Assembly: GCA_905221615.1 (NCBI GenBank)
Contig: CAJNDT010000511.1
Coordinates: 124,001-188,000 of the forward strand
Direction: 5' to 3'
Origin: Symbiodinium sp. CCMP2592
Taxonomy: Eukaryota > Sar > Dinophyceae > Suessiales > Symbiodiniaceae
DNA length: 64,000 bases
In this document: positions 11,208 to 23,571 of the stretch, one piece after another
How the letters are laid out: the number at the start of each line of letters is the position of its first letter
Position numbering within the stretch: the first letter of the stretch is position 1
The notes under the pieces: generated by a model
Told to the model about the DNA's origin: nothing
Database searches by the model: none
Seen by the model: only the letters and a program-made list of their open reading frames with translations
Program-made: the position numbers and the translations under genes

Positions 11208-11919
11208 GTTTCGGGTCTTGGGAGACATCCTTAAACCCTAAGGCCAAAAACATGTGCACCCGACAGGAAAACAAGCACTGTCGGGACAGTCCGTGGACCA
11301 ACCTGCTTGGCGTGTCAATGGTGTCATGCTGGGGCAGCCTGGTCTTTACGAGGAGTTCGTGTGTAGGGTTTAGGGCCTGGGGTTTGTTTAGGGTTTAGGT
11401 TTTGGGGTTCCGGGTTGGAGGTCAAGGGCTTCGAATTCGGGCTTCAACGGTCATGAGGGCCGTTGGAGGATCCATACCCCCGAGAAGGTGAAGGTTAGGG
11501 ACTCCCATCACTCATCACCACTCCTCTTCCAAGTTGCCGGAGTCGCCTTCAATGGTTCAGGCTGCGGGGTTTAGAGTCGTGTCTCTACCACGTGGTGAAG
11601 CTTCGTCGCCTTGCTTCAAGGCGACGCAGAGGTCTGAATTGTAAGACTGTGTTCGTTTTGGTTTCTTGAAGATGCAAATGCAGTAGGCGAGCCCCTGCTT
11701 CAGAAAAGATGGTCTTTTCCCTTTGCCCCCTCCTGAACCCGTGGGGGGCCGTAATGCCCAACTCCCTAGCAACCACCAGTTCCCGATCCTTGAAGCCGTT
11801 GAAATACATTCAGCGGATCAAAATCCCTGCCACCCTTGCTCTGACACCGAGTGCCCTTCGTAGAATCTGCTGACGCCCACTCCCACTTCAAAATGCTGAT
11901 GCGCTCCACGATATCAGTG

Positions 11920-11953
<34 letters not shown>

Positions 11954-12716
11954 ATCTATCTGTGCGTAGACACACAATCTACATGCTCACACATACATGC
12001 ATACGTATGTCATGTACACATTCGTTACAAAACACAATCAAACTCAGACCAACAACTCCAACAAAACTCGATCCACACCCACCGACTACCCTTATAGAGC
12101 GCTTCGGAAATCCTTGTGAGGCCTTCCAAGAATCCTTGGCATAGCCCGGCACCCCGAGGCCTGATCCTTCAAACTTCTAGATCCCTACCAAAGCCTACAA
12201 AACGCCTATAAAGGGAACTCCAGAAAGTTGGAATATGGATTAATGGTAGGATACCCTAAAATTTACCTTAAAGGAGCTACGATAATGATATTCCAACTGT
12301 CTGGCTTCTACTGTAACACCTGCCCCAAACCCCAGATGTCACCCCAGAGACACCTAGCGCCGAAGCCCGAAGCCGTCTGGATCGTCCGCGTTGCGAGAGC
12401 GTAAACCCGAAGCCGACACTTCCTTAGGGGTACTTAGAAATAATTTCTATTTTTTTTGTTATTATAATCCCTAAGAAACAGCTAAAATTATAATTAGTGC
12501 TAGGGTTCTAAGTTCAGTATCGAGGCCTGATCTTTTGGACCTTGGCCTTCATCTGTGGGCTCCCGGGGGTCGTGGCGGACATCCGGCTGTCAGCGGGTCA
12601 GGTCCCGACCTGAGCTCAGGGCTTTTCGTGCACGATATTTTTTTTTTGGGGGGGGGTCTTGATATTCTAGCCTGCGTTTTCGTGCCCTTGCATTGCAAGA
12701 CTCTTGATGATGGCAC

Positions 12717-12761
<45 letters not shown>

Positions 12762-14332
12762 TCATTGGATTTGACAGGTCTGCATTGTTCTATCAGGATT
12801 CCTACAGGGGTTCCGGTCAGGGTTCCAGAAGGGATTCAGGACTTGGGCGTCGGGCTTCGACGTTTGGACTTAACCATGCTGTTTGAAGGGTCAGGCGTAA
12901 GGTTAGGGTCTTGTGGTTGAGTCACCCAAAGAAGAACTGTACACCAGGATCCTACATTGGGTATGCGGTCTGCGGGGTCTCGAGCAGGGGTTTAGGGTTT
13001 AGGGTTTAGGGGTCAGGGTTTAGGGGTCAGGGTTAAGGGTTATAACCCCCCCCCACTTTCGCAAGGCTTTCCAACCACTGCAGGCCGCAGCATCGAAAAC
13101 TACTGAGGCCTTTCATCTACAAGGTCATGTTCGCCTTCCCAAGGTTAAAGTATGTAGCTCCACCCCTGGACACCGAGAAGCAAACAGCCAACGCTTGTGA
13201 GTTCTCCATTCTGGCTGGTTTTCCCTTGCAAAAGTTTGCAACCAGTTTATCAAGCACCTCAACGCAGCAAATGTGCGCCGGGCAAATCAATCAATGTGCC
13301 GTAAACCAAACGTTGAAGGCCTAAGCTCAAATCCTGAAGCTTGAACTCGAGACCTCTACGGCTAACCCTGAACCCTCAACCTTCACATCATCGCAAATCA
13401 TACCAAAACGGAAACCTTCAACCCTCACCTGAAGTAAGCCCTAAACCCCGAGGTGCACGTCTTTTCCAGCGGCCACTTGGTGATATCTGCTTGACTTCAG
13501 GGTTTTTAGTGGCTGAAGGCTGCAGGTTCTTTATTTATTATCGGTTCCGTAGGGTTTTACAGTGTTTTAAGCTAAGGCTCCGCCGAGGGTTCCTCTAAAT
13601 GTGTGGAATCTAAGAGTCAGGTTTCGGATTTTGTTACCTTCAGGCGATTGCACAAGTCCTGATGCGAAAAAGAGTCTAGAAGAAGTAGCATGTAGATCAT
13701 AGGCCAGCTTTTAAATCATGCAGCTGCAGCTGAGTTACAATACCCTAAACCCTAAACCCTATACCCTAAACCCTAAACCCTAAACCGTAGCTCGCTGATC
13801 CCAGTCGAAATCCGGGGTTTTGGGTTCAGCGGCTTGCTGTGGTGCTTAAGATCTAAGGTGCAGGGTTTTGTGGTCATAGGCTTAAGGTGCGGGATCGCAG
13901 GCTCGATTCAATAGCCGGGAAGACGGGTGCGTGCTGGACTGGTGACTGCAATTTCCGCTCTTTTTAAAGTCTTTTCCTATGTGTGTGTGTGTGTGTGCTC
14001 AAGACACTGCAAGATGCAACCCCGAACCGAAAATGTCCGTGCCATCTTTGGTTTGGACACTTGGCGCTGCAAGATGCAGGCCCCATCATAATTTTCAGGT
14101 GCTCACCATCCGGCTCAAGCCTGTGATCCAGTGATCCAGAAGGTTAAAGGAAGACATGCGCGAAGCGCCTGAAGCCTAAGCCCCTGCAGCTTAAAACCGT
14201 AAAGCTAAACCCTAAAGCCAACCCTAAAATAAACCCCAAACACTCTACAGAAAGTAGGGGCTTTTCGAAACCCAGGGAGACATTCCGCAGAATCCGGCAT
14301 ACTGACCCTTTCATTCAGGGGGCGAAGCCTAG
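11208..14332. other. No gene recognised
   Basis: GA-dinucleotide tracts at 11921-11950 and 12720-12757, a family F element at 12214-12320, TTTAGGG-like DNA at 12989-13040 and CCCTAAA units at 13741-13790. ORFs here run through GA tracts (alternating Arg-Glu) or telomere-like repeats and carry no domain. Confidence 0.55.
12214..12320. repeat. Family F MITE-like element
   Basis: GAACTCCAGAAAGTTGGAAT at the left; ATTCCAACTGTCTGGCTTC at the right. A second full copy lies at 51213-51315 and a diverged one near 51587-51697. Confidence 0.7.
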
Positions 14333-14459
14333 GGTTGAACTGGGGCGAGGAGAACAGGTTCATAAACGACGAAGGGAGCGGTTTCTGCCGTGTTCTTGCT
14401 CAGCAAAGGACGCCACCTGCTACTCCGTCGCAGTCGGCCCGTGCGCCTTCGCTTCTGGG
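14333..14459 (+). CDS. Candidate exon, unrecognised protein
   Basis: Open between acceptor AGCCTAG and donor CTGGG/GTACAGG, with text such as NWGEENRFINDEGSGFCRV followed by a Pro/Ser-rich linker. There is no start ATG. A degenerate family D MITE follows directly (14470-14575), as with other exons in this window. Family not recognised; it may belong to the long + strand split gene. Confidence 0.3.
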
Positions 14460-17400
14460 GTACAGGCCCAAAAAATATATCAAGGGGGCAATATTGGGGC
14501 CTTCAGAATTACCTATACTGTTTTGGGGGTTCCTTGTTATAATTATCGTATACTGGGCCCTGTATATCACCGTGATTCTCTGGTTTCGGAATGGGTTTCA
14601 CCGGCGAAACACTGCCAGTTCGGGCCTGGAGTGACCTGAGCCCCTCAAACTCCAGTAGCCCGATAGGTCTATACGAGCGTCATGAGGGTTTGGCACGAAC
14701 TTTGCCGGGCTTCATAAGGGTTTAAGAAGGGTTCATGGTACTTGCAAGTGAGCTTCCACGAAACGAAAGGTGAGTCTACTTGTGCAACTTCGTCAAACCC
14801 TAAACCCTAAACCCTAAACCCTAAACCCCCACCATCGTACTTTGAATCCCATTTGTTGTCGAAGACGTTGATGAACCCTGGACCGCCTGGACTACCCTGG
14901 TTGCAACCCGACGAGCAATGCTACATCAACGCTAAACCCCCTAAGCCCCAATGAGCCCCATGCTACTCGTAACCATCCCGAATCTGAATTCGAGTCGGCG
15001 ATTTGTAACTATTTTTAATCTGAATTCGAGTAGGCGTACTTTCTGGCCGTAACTTGTGTTGTGCGTTTTCGTGGTGACTCGAACTGAAAATCCACCTCCT
15101 GTAGTCTGACCTGACCTTTGAGACCTCGTCTGGCTGGTCCGAGTCGCGAGAGCGTAAGCCTCCTAAACCCTAAGCTCTAACCCCTAAGCTCGTTTCCCTA
15201 AACCCTAAGCATGGAAACGGGAGCCCCCCCCCAAAATATCAACCCTAAACCCGAAACCCAAAGTCCTAAACCCTAAGCGCTAAACTCTAAAACCCCTAAC
15301 CCTGAGCCCTAAGCCCTATGCATTGGGTGGAAAAGGGAGCCCAAAGAAAAACCTAAGCCCTAAATCCTAAACCCTAAACCCCTAAACCCCTAAACCCCTA
15401 AACCCTGAACCCCTGAACCCCTAAACTCCTAAACCCCTAAACCCCAAGCCCTAAACCCTTGAACCGTAAACCCCTCAACCCCAAGCCCGAAATCCTAGAC
15501 CCTTGCTCAGGGGTGCCTGGCCTCGATAGTGGCAGCTTAATGGACGGAGGCTTCTTGGCTTGCTGTGCTTCGGGGGCTTTGGATTCCTTTAAAGGGATCT
15601 ATAAGGGTTCCTTTAAAGGGATCCAGAAGGGTTCCTTTAAAAAAAGGCTCTGTAATAAGGGATCCATAAGGGGGGCTTCAGGGGGTCAGGCTATCCATCA
15701 GGGATCCATAAGGGTTCCTTTAAAGGGATCTATATGGCTTAGGGGTTTAGGGCTTAGGGTTCGCGGTTTCGGGGTTAGGGTTTGGGGCTTAGGTTCGGGG
15801 TGAGGGGGTTCGAGGTTTTGGGGTCAGGGTTTGGGGCTTAGGTTCGGGGTTTGGGGTTCGAGGTTTCGGGGTCAGGGTCTGGGGCGTAGGGTTCGGGGTT
15901 TCGTGGTCAGGGTTCAGGGTTTCGGGGTTAGGGTTGGGGTCTTATTGTTTCAGGGTTTAGGTGTTTGGAAGCAAAGATGTTGCCCTTCGACCAAGCCTGA
16001 CGCTTCGAGTGCCTGTGAGAGAGAGAGAGAGAGAGATGTTTTCAAACAAACTTAGCACCTCAGAGCCTAACGGAAGTCAAAGCTTTCAAAATCCCTAGCC
16101 GCATCCAACTTTATGCCCTGCGGCGATTGAGAGTTTAGAGTATGCTGCAGAGGTTCGAATAACCAAAAAAAGCACACCATGATAGTCTCCGCACAAACAT
16201 TACAGTGTTATATAATGCGCCACAAAAGCCTTTGCTGTTTATCTGGACCCCATGCCGAATCTTTCACAACCTTTTCACAGTTTGTCAGATCCCTGAAAGA
16301 ACCAAGTCTAACTCTATACATGAAGGCCCTGATTCCGAAGCCCCAAGCCCCTCAAACCCGTAAGCCCCAACCTGAGCCATCTCGCAAACCCCAGGCCAAA
16401 AGCCACAAAAACCGACTAGGGTTTCGGGTAAGCAGAGAGCCTTGAACCTAAACAACTTGAAAGCAGAATCCCTTCACCCCGAAACTCAACCTAAAAGCCC
16501 ATCAGCCCTACATCCCTTGACCCTAAGACTGACAACCGTGAACCCCAAACCCTATACCCCCTACGATGTTTAAGTTGTGAACTCTAACCTCCTTAAAAAT
16601 AGAGTGCCGACGCTTCCTACGCCTCAAACCCAAGATGCCAGAAACTTCGGGTTCAATGCCAGGTCCTCGGCAGTGGCTCAAATCCTGCTGTCACAGGAAA
16701 AAGATCGTCCAGCACTGGCCCTACAAGGCTCTTCATTCAGGGGCCTTAATATTTAGAATAAGGTTTTGGGGTTTAGGGTTTAGGATGCCATAATAGGTGC
16801 TTTGAAGAAGCGGGGGGCAGAGGGGCTCTTTGCTGTAACCGGGCTGCTGGACAACGAGGCCTGCTGCAAAAAGGATGCCATAATAAAAATAAGGAGCACC
16901 AAAAGTCTCTTGAGTGGCTGTCTATGGATTTCTAGGGCTTGACGTGGGGTGAAAGTGGGCCCTAAATCCTATATAAACCCTGGACCCTAAAGCCTGAATC
17001 GTAAAAGCTAGGAGCTGCTGAGTCGAAGCGAAGCTTCGAATCGGCTTTATTCATGAGGGAGATTTTGCAGGCTTTCGGAGAGTTTTGGTGGAAGACCTTC
17101 ATCTGAATTCGGGATATGTATGGGACTTAATATCTCTTTCGTAGTAGCATAACTTAGATCAATCTTACGAGTTGCTCGTAGGCTTCTGGGTATCCAGGGT
17201 TGAGGGTCCGGGCTTGGGTTTAGGGCTTGGGTTCGGAGTTCGTCTCAAGAAAGCGCTCGGTCCAAGGGCCTTGCAAAAGCAATGGTGTCGCACCTTGATC
17301 AGATATTCAACCCGACATGTGCACGACGTACCCCAAGCAATGCCCACGCCCCCAAAATCTTGGGTCCTTAAGCCTACACCCTATGCTCTCAAGTCTAACC

Positions 17401-17809
17401 CACAGACTACACCCTAAAAGGGCCCTGAGCCCCAAGCCCTGCAGAAACCTCTACCCCGAAACCCTACACCCTAAGCCCTGAAGGTGCGCCATGTCAGTGC
17501 CATGGAGCTGAGCCTTTGTAATGCTGTGGCTCGGCACGTAGCTTGCTTTGGGTGACCGGTTTGGGGATGGTTTAAGATTCAGCAGGGCCAGGCTTCTGAG
17601 GGTCGTCCATGCTTTGCTGGTCCAGGACACTTCTCATTAGGGTTTAGGGTTTAGGGTTTAGGGTACTTTTGAGGTCTTTGGGTCGCGCCACAAAGCCTAC
17701 CTACCTTCAAGCCAAGTGGTAGAATTCATCTCATCCCAAGTGCTGAGAACCTTCTCTACCTGCTCCTGACCGACCTCAGACCCTCCCAAGCCCTAAACCG
17801 ACCTCGCAG
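14460..17809. other. Telomere-like repeats; no convincing gene
   Basis: CCCTAAA runs at 14795-14828 and 15355-15480. A block of GGGATCTATAAGGGTTCCTTTAAA-type repeats spans about 15585-15740, and GGTTTCGGGGTCAGGGTTTG repeats span 15745-15940. A short GA tract lies at 16016-16035. A short open stretch near 17040-17105 reads LFMREILQAFGEFWWKTF and then stops; it could be a coding remnant or exon but has no support beyond composition. Confidence 0.5.
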
Positions 17810-17872
17810 CTTGTGACAAAGGACGGGGAGCCAATCACTGATGCCAAGGATGCCTCCATTGGCTACTTCCAG
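17810..17872 (+). CDS. Candidate exon, possible N-terminal part of the FVSHxWG gene
   Basis: Twenty-one in-frame codons containing TKDGEPITDAKDASIGYF, entered from acceptor CCTCGCAG and left at CAG followed by GCGAGC, a GC donor as seen elsewhere here. Phase 0 at both ends, compatible with the candidate exons at 20550 and 23488. Proteins of the FVSHxWG family, as I remember them, have a segment of this kind (a Gly-x-Pro-hydrophobic-Thr turn) ahead of the FVSHxWG block. That placement is inference. Confidence 0.35.
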
Positions 17873-20549
17873 GCGAGCCGGACGTTATCAGGGTTTAGGG
17901 CGAAAGGTTCACGGCTGCCTATGTACCCATGGTGTCTAGCTTCACGTGGTTCGTTCCGAGGCGTTCCCACACAGCGTCGAGTGCGTCGCAGATGTTGTGG
18001 GCCTACCTCCTCTGAGAGCATTTTAGTATGTCAACGCGGGTCTATGAATAAGGCAAAACCGTTAGCCTGAGTTTCTGAGCACCAATCCCAAAGTCCGAGA
18101 CCCGAAACCGGCTGAGCCCCGCTATCGCTGATATGACTTCTGTTTTCTTGCCCTCTGGGGGTCCCTAATCAGTTTTGGTTGCTTGGAGCACACAGCGGGG
18201 TAAGCCGGGTCCTTGAAGCTTCCGCAGGTCCTGATTCCTTTTGTGCCTTCATATATATGTTCGCTAGATACACCCAGCGGGAACCCGCTTTCTGGACGTT
18301 CAGGCAGATGGAAAAGGGTCGTCGAAAACAAAAAGACCCGGAACCGGAAAACTTTGCAAACCCAGGCAGCATAACAGGAGCCCTTCTTAAATCCAAGAGA
18401 CCGTGAAGCAACGTTTCAGAAACTATAGATTACAAAATGAATACAGCCCCAAACTCTTGAACTCTGAACTTCCGACTCCTAAATTTAAACCTTGAACCCT
18501 AAGCCCTAAACCCTAAACCCTAAACCTCGCGAGCGGGCATCGACTTCCAAGCAATGCGAGAGGGGAAAAAAACCCTAAACCCTAAACCGACAAACTCCCA
18601 AAACCTAAGCCCAAAAGAGACGCTTCCTGCAGGTTTTGCCCCGCCACGCCATGGCCAGCCTCGGTTTCCTTCGTGTGCCGCTCCTCCTTTGGATGACGCC
18701 TGCCATGAGCTGTAGGGATCTGTAGGGTTTAGGGGTTTAGGGGGTTTAGGGTTTAGGGCCTGTAGGGTTTAAGGTTTGGGAGGTAGGGTTTAGAGGTTTA
18801 TATGGGTGATAAGGGGGCTCAGTCGCTAGGGCTATAATCAGGGTGACCAGGCTTAAACCCACTCCTAGCCCCACTTAACGCATGTACAATCCTACTTAGT
18901 TCCGTGAAGTTTAGGGCTTCATCCGTATAAGCATAACATGTAGGATGTCTGAACGAGGGTCGGGTTGCGACTGAGTCCCAAGACACAAGATGAGCAGAGT
19001 AACGTTGAGGAAATGGGCTTGGAAAGGTCAGCATCGCGAGAACTTAAGGAACGGTATTCCCAACATTTGTCACCCTGATCTCAGCCGCAGAACGAGCAGG
19101 GCGAGAAGCAGTAGGAGCGCCATGATGGAGTTCAAACAGTATAAGTCGCAGAAGTAGATGTCACAGTAGTGTTAAGACTTCAAAGAAAGAAACCAAGCAA
19201 AGTTACTGGTGCGATTCCTACAACATGATGGCCCCTTGCCAGCGACGGCTGTCAGTATGCGCATGGCGCTCTCCCCCCCCCCCCGCCTCCGGATTTCCTG
19301 CTCCTTCTTCACCCCTCGAACCTCAACCCGAATCCTCAGCCCTGAACCATCCACAACTTCGAGTAACCGTAGAGCCCGTAGAGTTTTGAGGATCATTCCG
19401 CTGGTGCTTTACCTGGCTTTGATGGACGCCTGGCGAGAGGACAAGAGGTTAGGGTTCGGGATTTGGCATTTGGGTAGTTCCTTATGTCAGGGTCGCTTTG
19501 ATGGTCCTTGGTATGAGGGTGCCACCACTTGCCCCGCTTTTTTTTTGGTTCCAAGACCTATTTACGTTTTCAGGGTTCCACCGTTTCATGGCTCAGGGGT
19601 GTAGGATTGGGAATCCTCGGCCCTGACGCACGCGGAATGTTGTGTTCCCAAACCCGCAGCTCGAAAACCTAAGCATGGCCCTAAACTCGAAGCCTTAACC
19701 ACAGGCCTGCTTGGACACATCTGCGCTGGATGTCAAAATTGTAACCCCATATCCTATTTTGTTTAGACCCCAAATCCCGCAATCCTCTTTCCATATCCTG
19801 TCTTCTAGATCCTGAGTTTTACTGCAAGATCCTCTGTTTTCTGAACCCTACCTCCCGAGTCCTGCTTTCCTTTAGGCCCTGATTCCGAAGGTGAACCTCT
19901 CCTGACAGTTCGTACGTTTAGGGTGCCTGATTTGCGAAGCCCCTCCCTCAGGGGCCCGAATGCTAAGATCTCCGTTATAGTCCTTTCAGTTGGGAGGTCG
20001 TTCCGGTTTGTTCCCAACGCCTGCTCTTTGAGAGTGAACAGAGATTCTGCGACGCAGTGAGGCGGTCCGGGTATAGGGGCTTGGGTGGTGAGTGTTGGGA
20101 AAGAGCTTTGGGTTGCTGTGGCTACCATTGTTTAGGGTTTAGGGTTTAGGGTTGAGGGTAAGGAGCCCTCCATCGTAAGTGCTAGAGCTAATGCTCCAAT
20201 CTCCTACAGCACTAAACTCCTCAATTCTGAGCCCTAAGCTCTTCAGAATCCAACACGACTCTTAAATCCGAAGCTCCTGAAACCCTAAACTCCCAAATCC
20301 TAAACTCCTGACTTCTGAACCTTAGAACTCCGAAATCCTAAAGCTAAGCTGCCCTGAGGTCATATTCGCCTCAAGGTTCTTCAGAGTGTCGACGCTCGAA
20401 ACGCAAGTTTTGGCTCTTCAGGTTTTTACACTCAGAGTCCAGCTGCACAAAAGGGGAGTTTCGGCTGCAGGGTTAAGGGAACAGGGGTTTAGGGGTTTCG
20501 GCTGCGGGGGTTTAGGTTTAGGGGTTTGGGGGCTTCGGCTTTCTTCCAG
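17873..20549. other. No convincing gene
   Basis: Long intergenic or intronic stretch. CCCTAAA units at 18497-18530 and 18570-18590, TTTAGGG units at 18725-18790 and 20133-20155. Short ORFs on both strands at 18180-18410 and 19172-19604 overlap each other and show no domain. Confidence 0.45.
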
Positions 20550-20600
20550 GACGGAGAGGTTCAGGTGGGTACACTTGAACGCTACCTCGAGCCCTTCGCT
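20550..20600 (+). CDS. Candidate exon of the long + strand gene
   Basis: Acceptor TTTCTTCCAG is followed by 17 codons reading DGEVQVGTLERYLEPFA, then GTTTAG as a possible donor. Phase 0-0, so it would join the 17810 and 23488 exons without a shift. No family match by itself. The complementary strand is also open here, so the strand call rests on the splice sites. Confidence 0.3.
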
Positions 20601-21770
20601 GTTTAGAGCTTTCACCCTCCGGCCGAAACTCTACAATCCTCAGCCGCACGAAAACAGTGGCCTGTCTGACAACCTCAACCGGACCCCCTACATACGCTCA
20701 TTGTACGTCCGGGAAGCTACGCCGGCATACCTGGGCGGCCCATCCGTGAGAAGCCAGACCCCGGCCCTTAACGAGTGAGCGCCGCATGCGTTCCGAGCCT
20801 CGAACCCTAGGCTCTAGACCCGACAACCCGAAGCCCAAGAAGTTTTGCACTCTGAGCCATAGCTTCTCCTGGCTTCAGCCACGTTCAGCCTCAACTCCAG
20901 AAACTCCAAAAAGAAGCCCCGACGCTCCCTCCAGGGTCGCCGTCCTCCTGCACGCGCTTGTCGGTGCCTTCATGGGAGCCTTTGCACATTGGCTGAGGCA
21001 CCGCTTGAGGGTTTGGGCATAAAAAAAAACCTATACTATTTGGGGGGTTCCTTGTTATAACTATAGTATAATGGGCCCCAAAACCCTATTCGAGGGTAAG
21101 GGTTGCGGGTTTCGAGGTTTTTGGTTTCTGGACTGGCAGTGCAGATTTTGGACATTGCCGTTGCGTAAGCTCGTTCTAGGGAGCTGTAGAGGGTTTCAGA
21201 GAGCTACAGCAGCGGGACCTTTCTTGTTGGTCTTGGGTGGTTCCACCCTAGCCACGGTGTCCTTTGCACGCTTACAATCACAATCAGGAAGCTCTGCATC
21301 CAACAGTGGAGCCCTAAACTCTAAATGCTGACCCTATAAATTCTGACCCCGTGGCTAGAAGGGCTCGGGTATTGAGGCTTCGAGTCCCATCCGCCGGGTC
21401 AGAAGACGGAATCGATTGGCTCTTAGCCCGGGGTTTGGGGTTTACTTACCTTTGGTTAGTAGGGAATGGAAGAATGGTAGCAACAGTAGTTATAGTTATA
21501 CCCCTTTCCTCCATTGCCTACTGACCAAAGATAAGTTTCGGGTTTGTGGTTTAGACCGTCAGAATGTTTTCGTCAGCTTCTCTCGCAGACCCTCCCAAGC
21601 TTCTGCAGGGATCCCAGGTTTCTCTCGGGTGTTCCTTTAGGGGTTTGTAGGGGTTTGTGCAGGCAGGATCCTACAAAGGTTTCATAGGGCTTCTTGGGCT
21701 TCGGGTTTAGGGTTGTCCTCTCTCCCGAAGCACGCCGAGACGTATCCATGACTCCAAACGCTCAGTACAA

Positions 21771-21876
21771 ATGGGAGTCTCCGAAAATTAGGGGTGCCTG
21801 ATTTTGGGGTCCTTATAACAAGGATCCTGTTATTTAGGGTGCTATATCAGGGTCCCCTATTTTCGGAATGTCCCAA
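21771..21876. repeat. Family B MITE-like element
   Basis: GGGAGTCTCCGAAAATTAGG against CCCCTATTTTCGGAATGTCC. A second copy in the same orientation begins only about 160 bp further on. Confidence 0.75.
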
Positions 21877-22034
21877 ATAAACCAAAGAAGCCGCACCACC
21901 TGACCGAGAAGCCCAGTTGCATGTCTGTGGCGAGTTTGGTTTTGTTCCTTGCACCCATGTAAACCTTGCAGTGCACATAATCCAGTAACCCGCGCTCTAG
22001 GCAGCCGTGCTTCTACTGTGACGTAAAGCTCCAA

Positions 22035-22134
22035 TATTGGAGTTTCCGAAAATGGGGGTACCTCATTTTGGGGTCCTTATAATAAGGAACCTATTATTTA
22101 GGGTACTATATTTGGGTCCCCTATTTTCGGAACC
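22035..22134. repeat. Family B MITE-like element
   Basis: TGGAGTTTCCGAAAATGGGG against TCCCCTATTTTCGGAAC, followed by a C run. Same internal GGTACC / GGTCC / AGGAACC order as the copy at 21771. Confidence 0.75.
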
Positions 22135-22461
22135 CCCCCCCTCCCACATGAGTGTGACAACAACAATAACAAGGTCAGGCCTCCGCCTCAATTCCCCCTT
22201 ACTGCGAGGTGGCGTTCCATCGCGTTGACACGTTTGGCCTCGGACATTCAAGATTTCCGGAGGGCGCTCCTCCGCCACAGGGCTGGACCACAGTTTGGGG
22301 TTTGAGTGTTTCGGGTTTCGGGTTGAAGAAGGTTTGGGTTCAGCTGTCGGTTCCGGTGGTTGGCAGTTTACCGTCTGAGGCTTTGGGGTTCCGAGTTTGC
22401 GAGCTACGGGTTTGGGGATTCCGAGTTTAGGGTATAGGGCTTGACGTTTCGAATGCCTGGG

Positions 22462-22464
<3 letters not shown>

Positions 22465-22551
<87 letters not shown>

Positions 22552-22552
22552 G
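22465..22552 (+). repeat. GA dinucleotide microsatellite
   Basis: About 40 GA units with one interruption near the end. The Arg-Glu ORF on + and the Ser-Leu ORFs on - are artefacts of it. Confidence 0.95.
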
Positions 22553-22864
22553 GTATAGGGTTTCGACATAAGGTTTTCGACAAGAGGTTTTCAAGAAGTT
22601 GCCCGGCGGCCTTAGCAGGATACCTTAACAAGGAGCTCAAAAGACGGACATCGCGTTAGTTGGCGGCGGTATGCAGGGTCTTTTAGTACGGGGGGTGGGT
22701 CCTCAGTATTTCGAAGTATTAAGGCCCCGACATTATCCCCCAAAGTTGGATCGGAAACCACGCCTTCCAGTCGATTTTCTTTCCAACTGCCAGCTTGGAA
22801 TGACGATTTCAGAGTGTTGGCAGCTGAAAACGGGTCCTTTACAAGCCCAGAATGGTGGTTGCCT

Positions 22865-22962
22865 CATATTAGGGGTGCCTGGGTCAGGGTTATTAGAATA
22901 AGGATTCCGCCATTTAGGGTGGGCGTGCGGCTTCAGAAAACAAGGGGCCGCCCTAATATGAG
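22865..22962. repeat. MITE-like inverted repeat, family of its own
   Basis: CTCATATTAGGGGTGCC at the left and GGGCCGCCCTAATATGAG at the right pair at their ends. Only one copy seen here, although its middle (AATAAGGATTCCGCCATTTAGGG) resembles family B. Confidence 0.55.
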
Positions 22963-23487
22963 TTTCGACTAGCACGGTCCATAATGCGACTGGGGTAGGG
23001 GATGCACCCCAAATGGCCTGGCCCGTACAACCGTCTGAGACCCCTGTACACGGCACCCCATTAAGAGTCCTGAAACCCGGAACCTCCTTATCCAAAGACG
23101 TAAGAAGCTTATTGATCCTATACAGCCCTATACAACCTTATAGCACCTTAGAGCACGCCAAACAAGAGAGCCTTGTTGTACGTATACAGGCTCCTATATC
23201 CGCTTTTAGTAAGTTGATGGCTGTGGTGTTTAAAGCTGAGCGTGAGTAGCGAAACCTTCACCCTAAACCCGTCCTCGTAAAGCTTGAACACTACAAACCC
23301 GAGGCCCCAAGCCTAACCCTAATTCGTCACACTTACTTTAATGAGCCCCGCGCGAAACTTTTTTCTTGAAGCCCTAAACCCTGAAAGGAGCCCATCATCG
23401 GAAGCCTTACAACCGCACCAGAACCTAGGAAAACACCGACCGAAGCCCTGCCCCCGCGGCCCGTCGCGTGCGGTGACGGCGCGGCAG

Positions 23488-23571
23488 CTGCAAGACTTCG
23501 TGTCGTACTTCCAAGCCTACACAGGCGCCTGCTTTGAAGAGAATTTCCAACATGCTTTTCTCAAGGATCTT
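23488..23571 (+). CDS. Candidate exon ahead of the FVSHFWG exon
   Basis: Acceptor GCGCGGCAG, then 28 codons including LQDFVSYFQAYTGACFEENF and ending FLKDL before GTAAAA. The amphipathic text flows naturally into the DIRQLGSLMFEV helix of the 27287 exon. The phases differ by one base as drawn, so a small exon is missing or a splice site is misplaced. Strand and reading frame are well supported by amino-acid composition. Confidence 0.45.

Larger units (their letters stand above)
20601..23487. other. Intron-like region rich in MITEs
   Basis: A family D element near 21020-21095, family B elements at 21771-21876 and 22035-22134, a GA tract at 22465-22552 and an unrelated inverted repeat at 22865-22962. 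A hydrophobic open stretch near 20937-21005 (LLHALVGAFMGAFAHWL) could be a membrane-spanning exon but has no other support. Confidence 0.45.

Noticed and set aside
22063-22659. Ser-Leu and Arg-Glu repeat ORFs
   Set aside because: GA/TC dinucleotide tract; same explanation for ORFs at 4314, 11851, 12535, 15831 and 58654.
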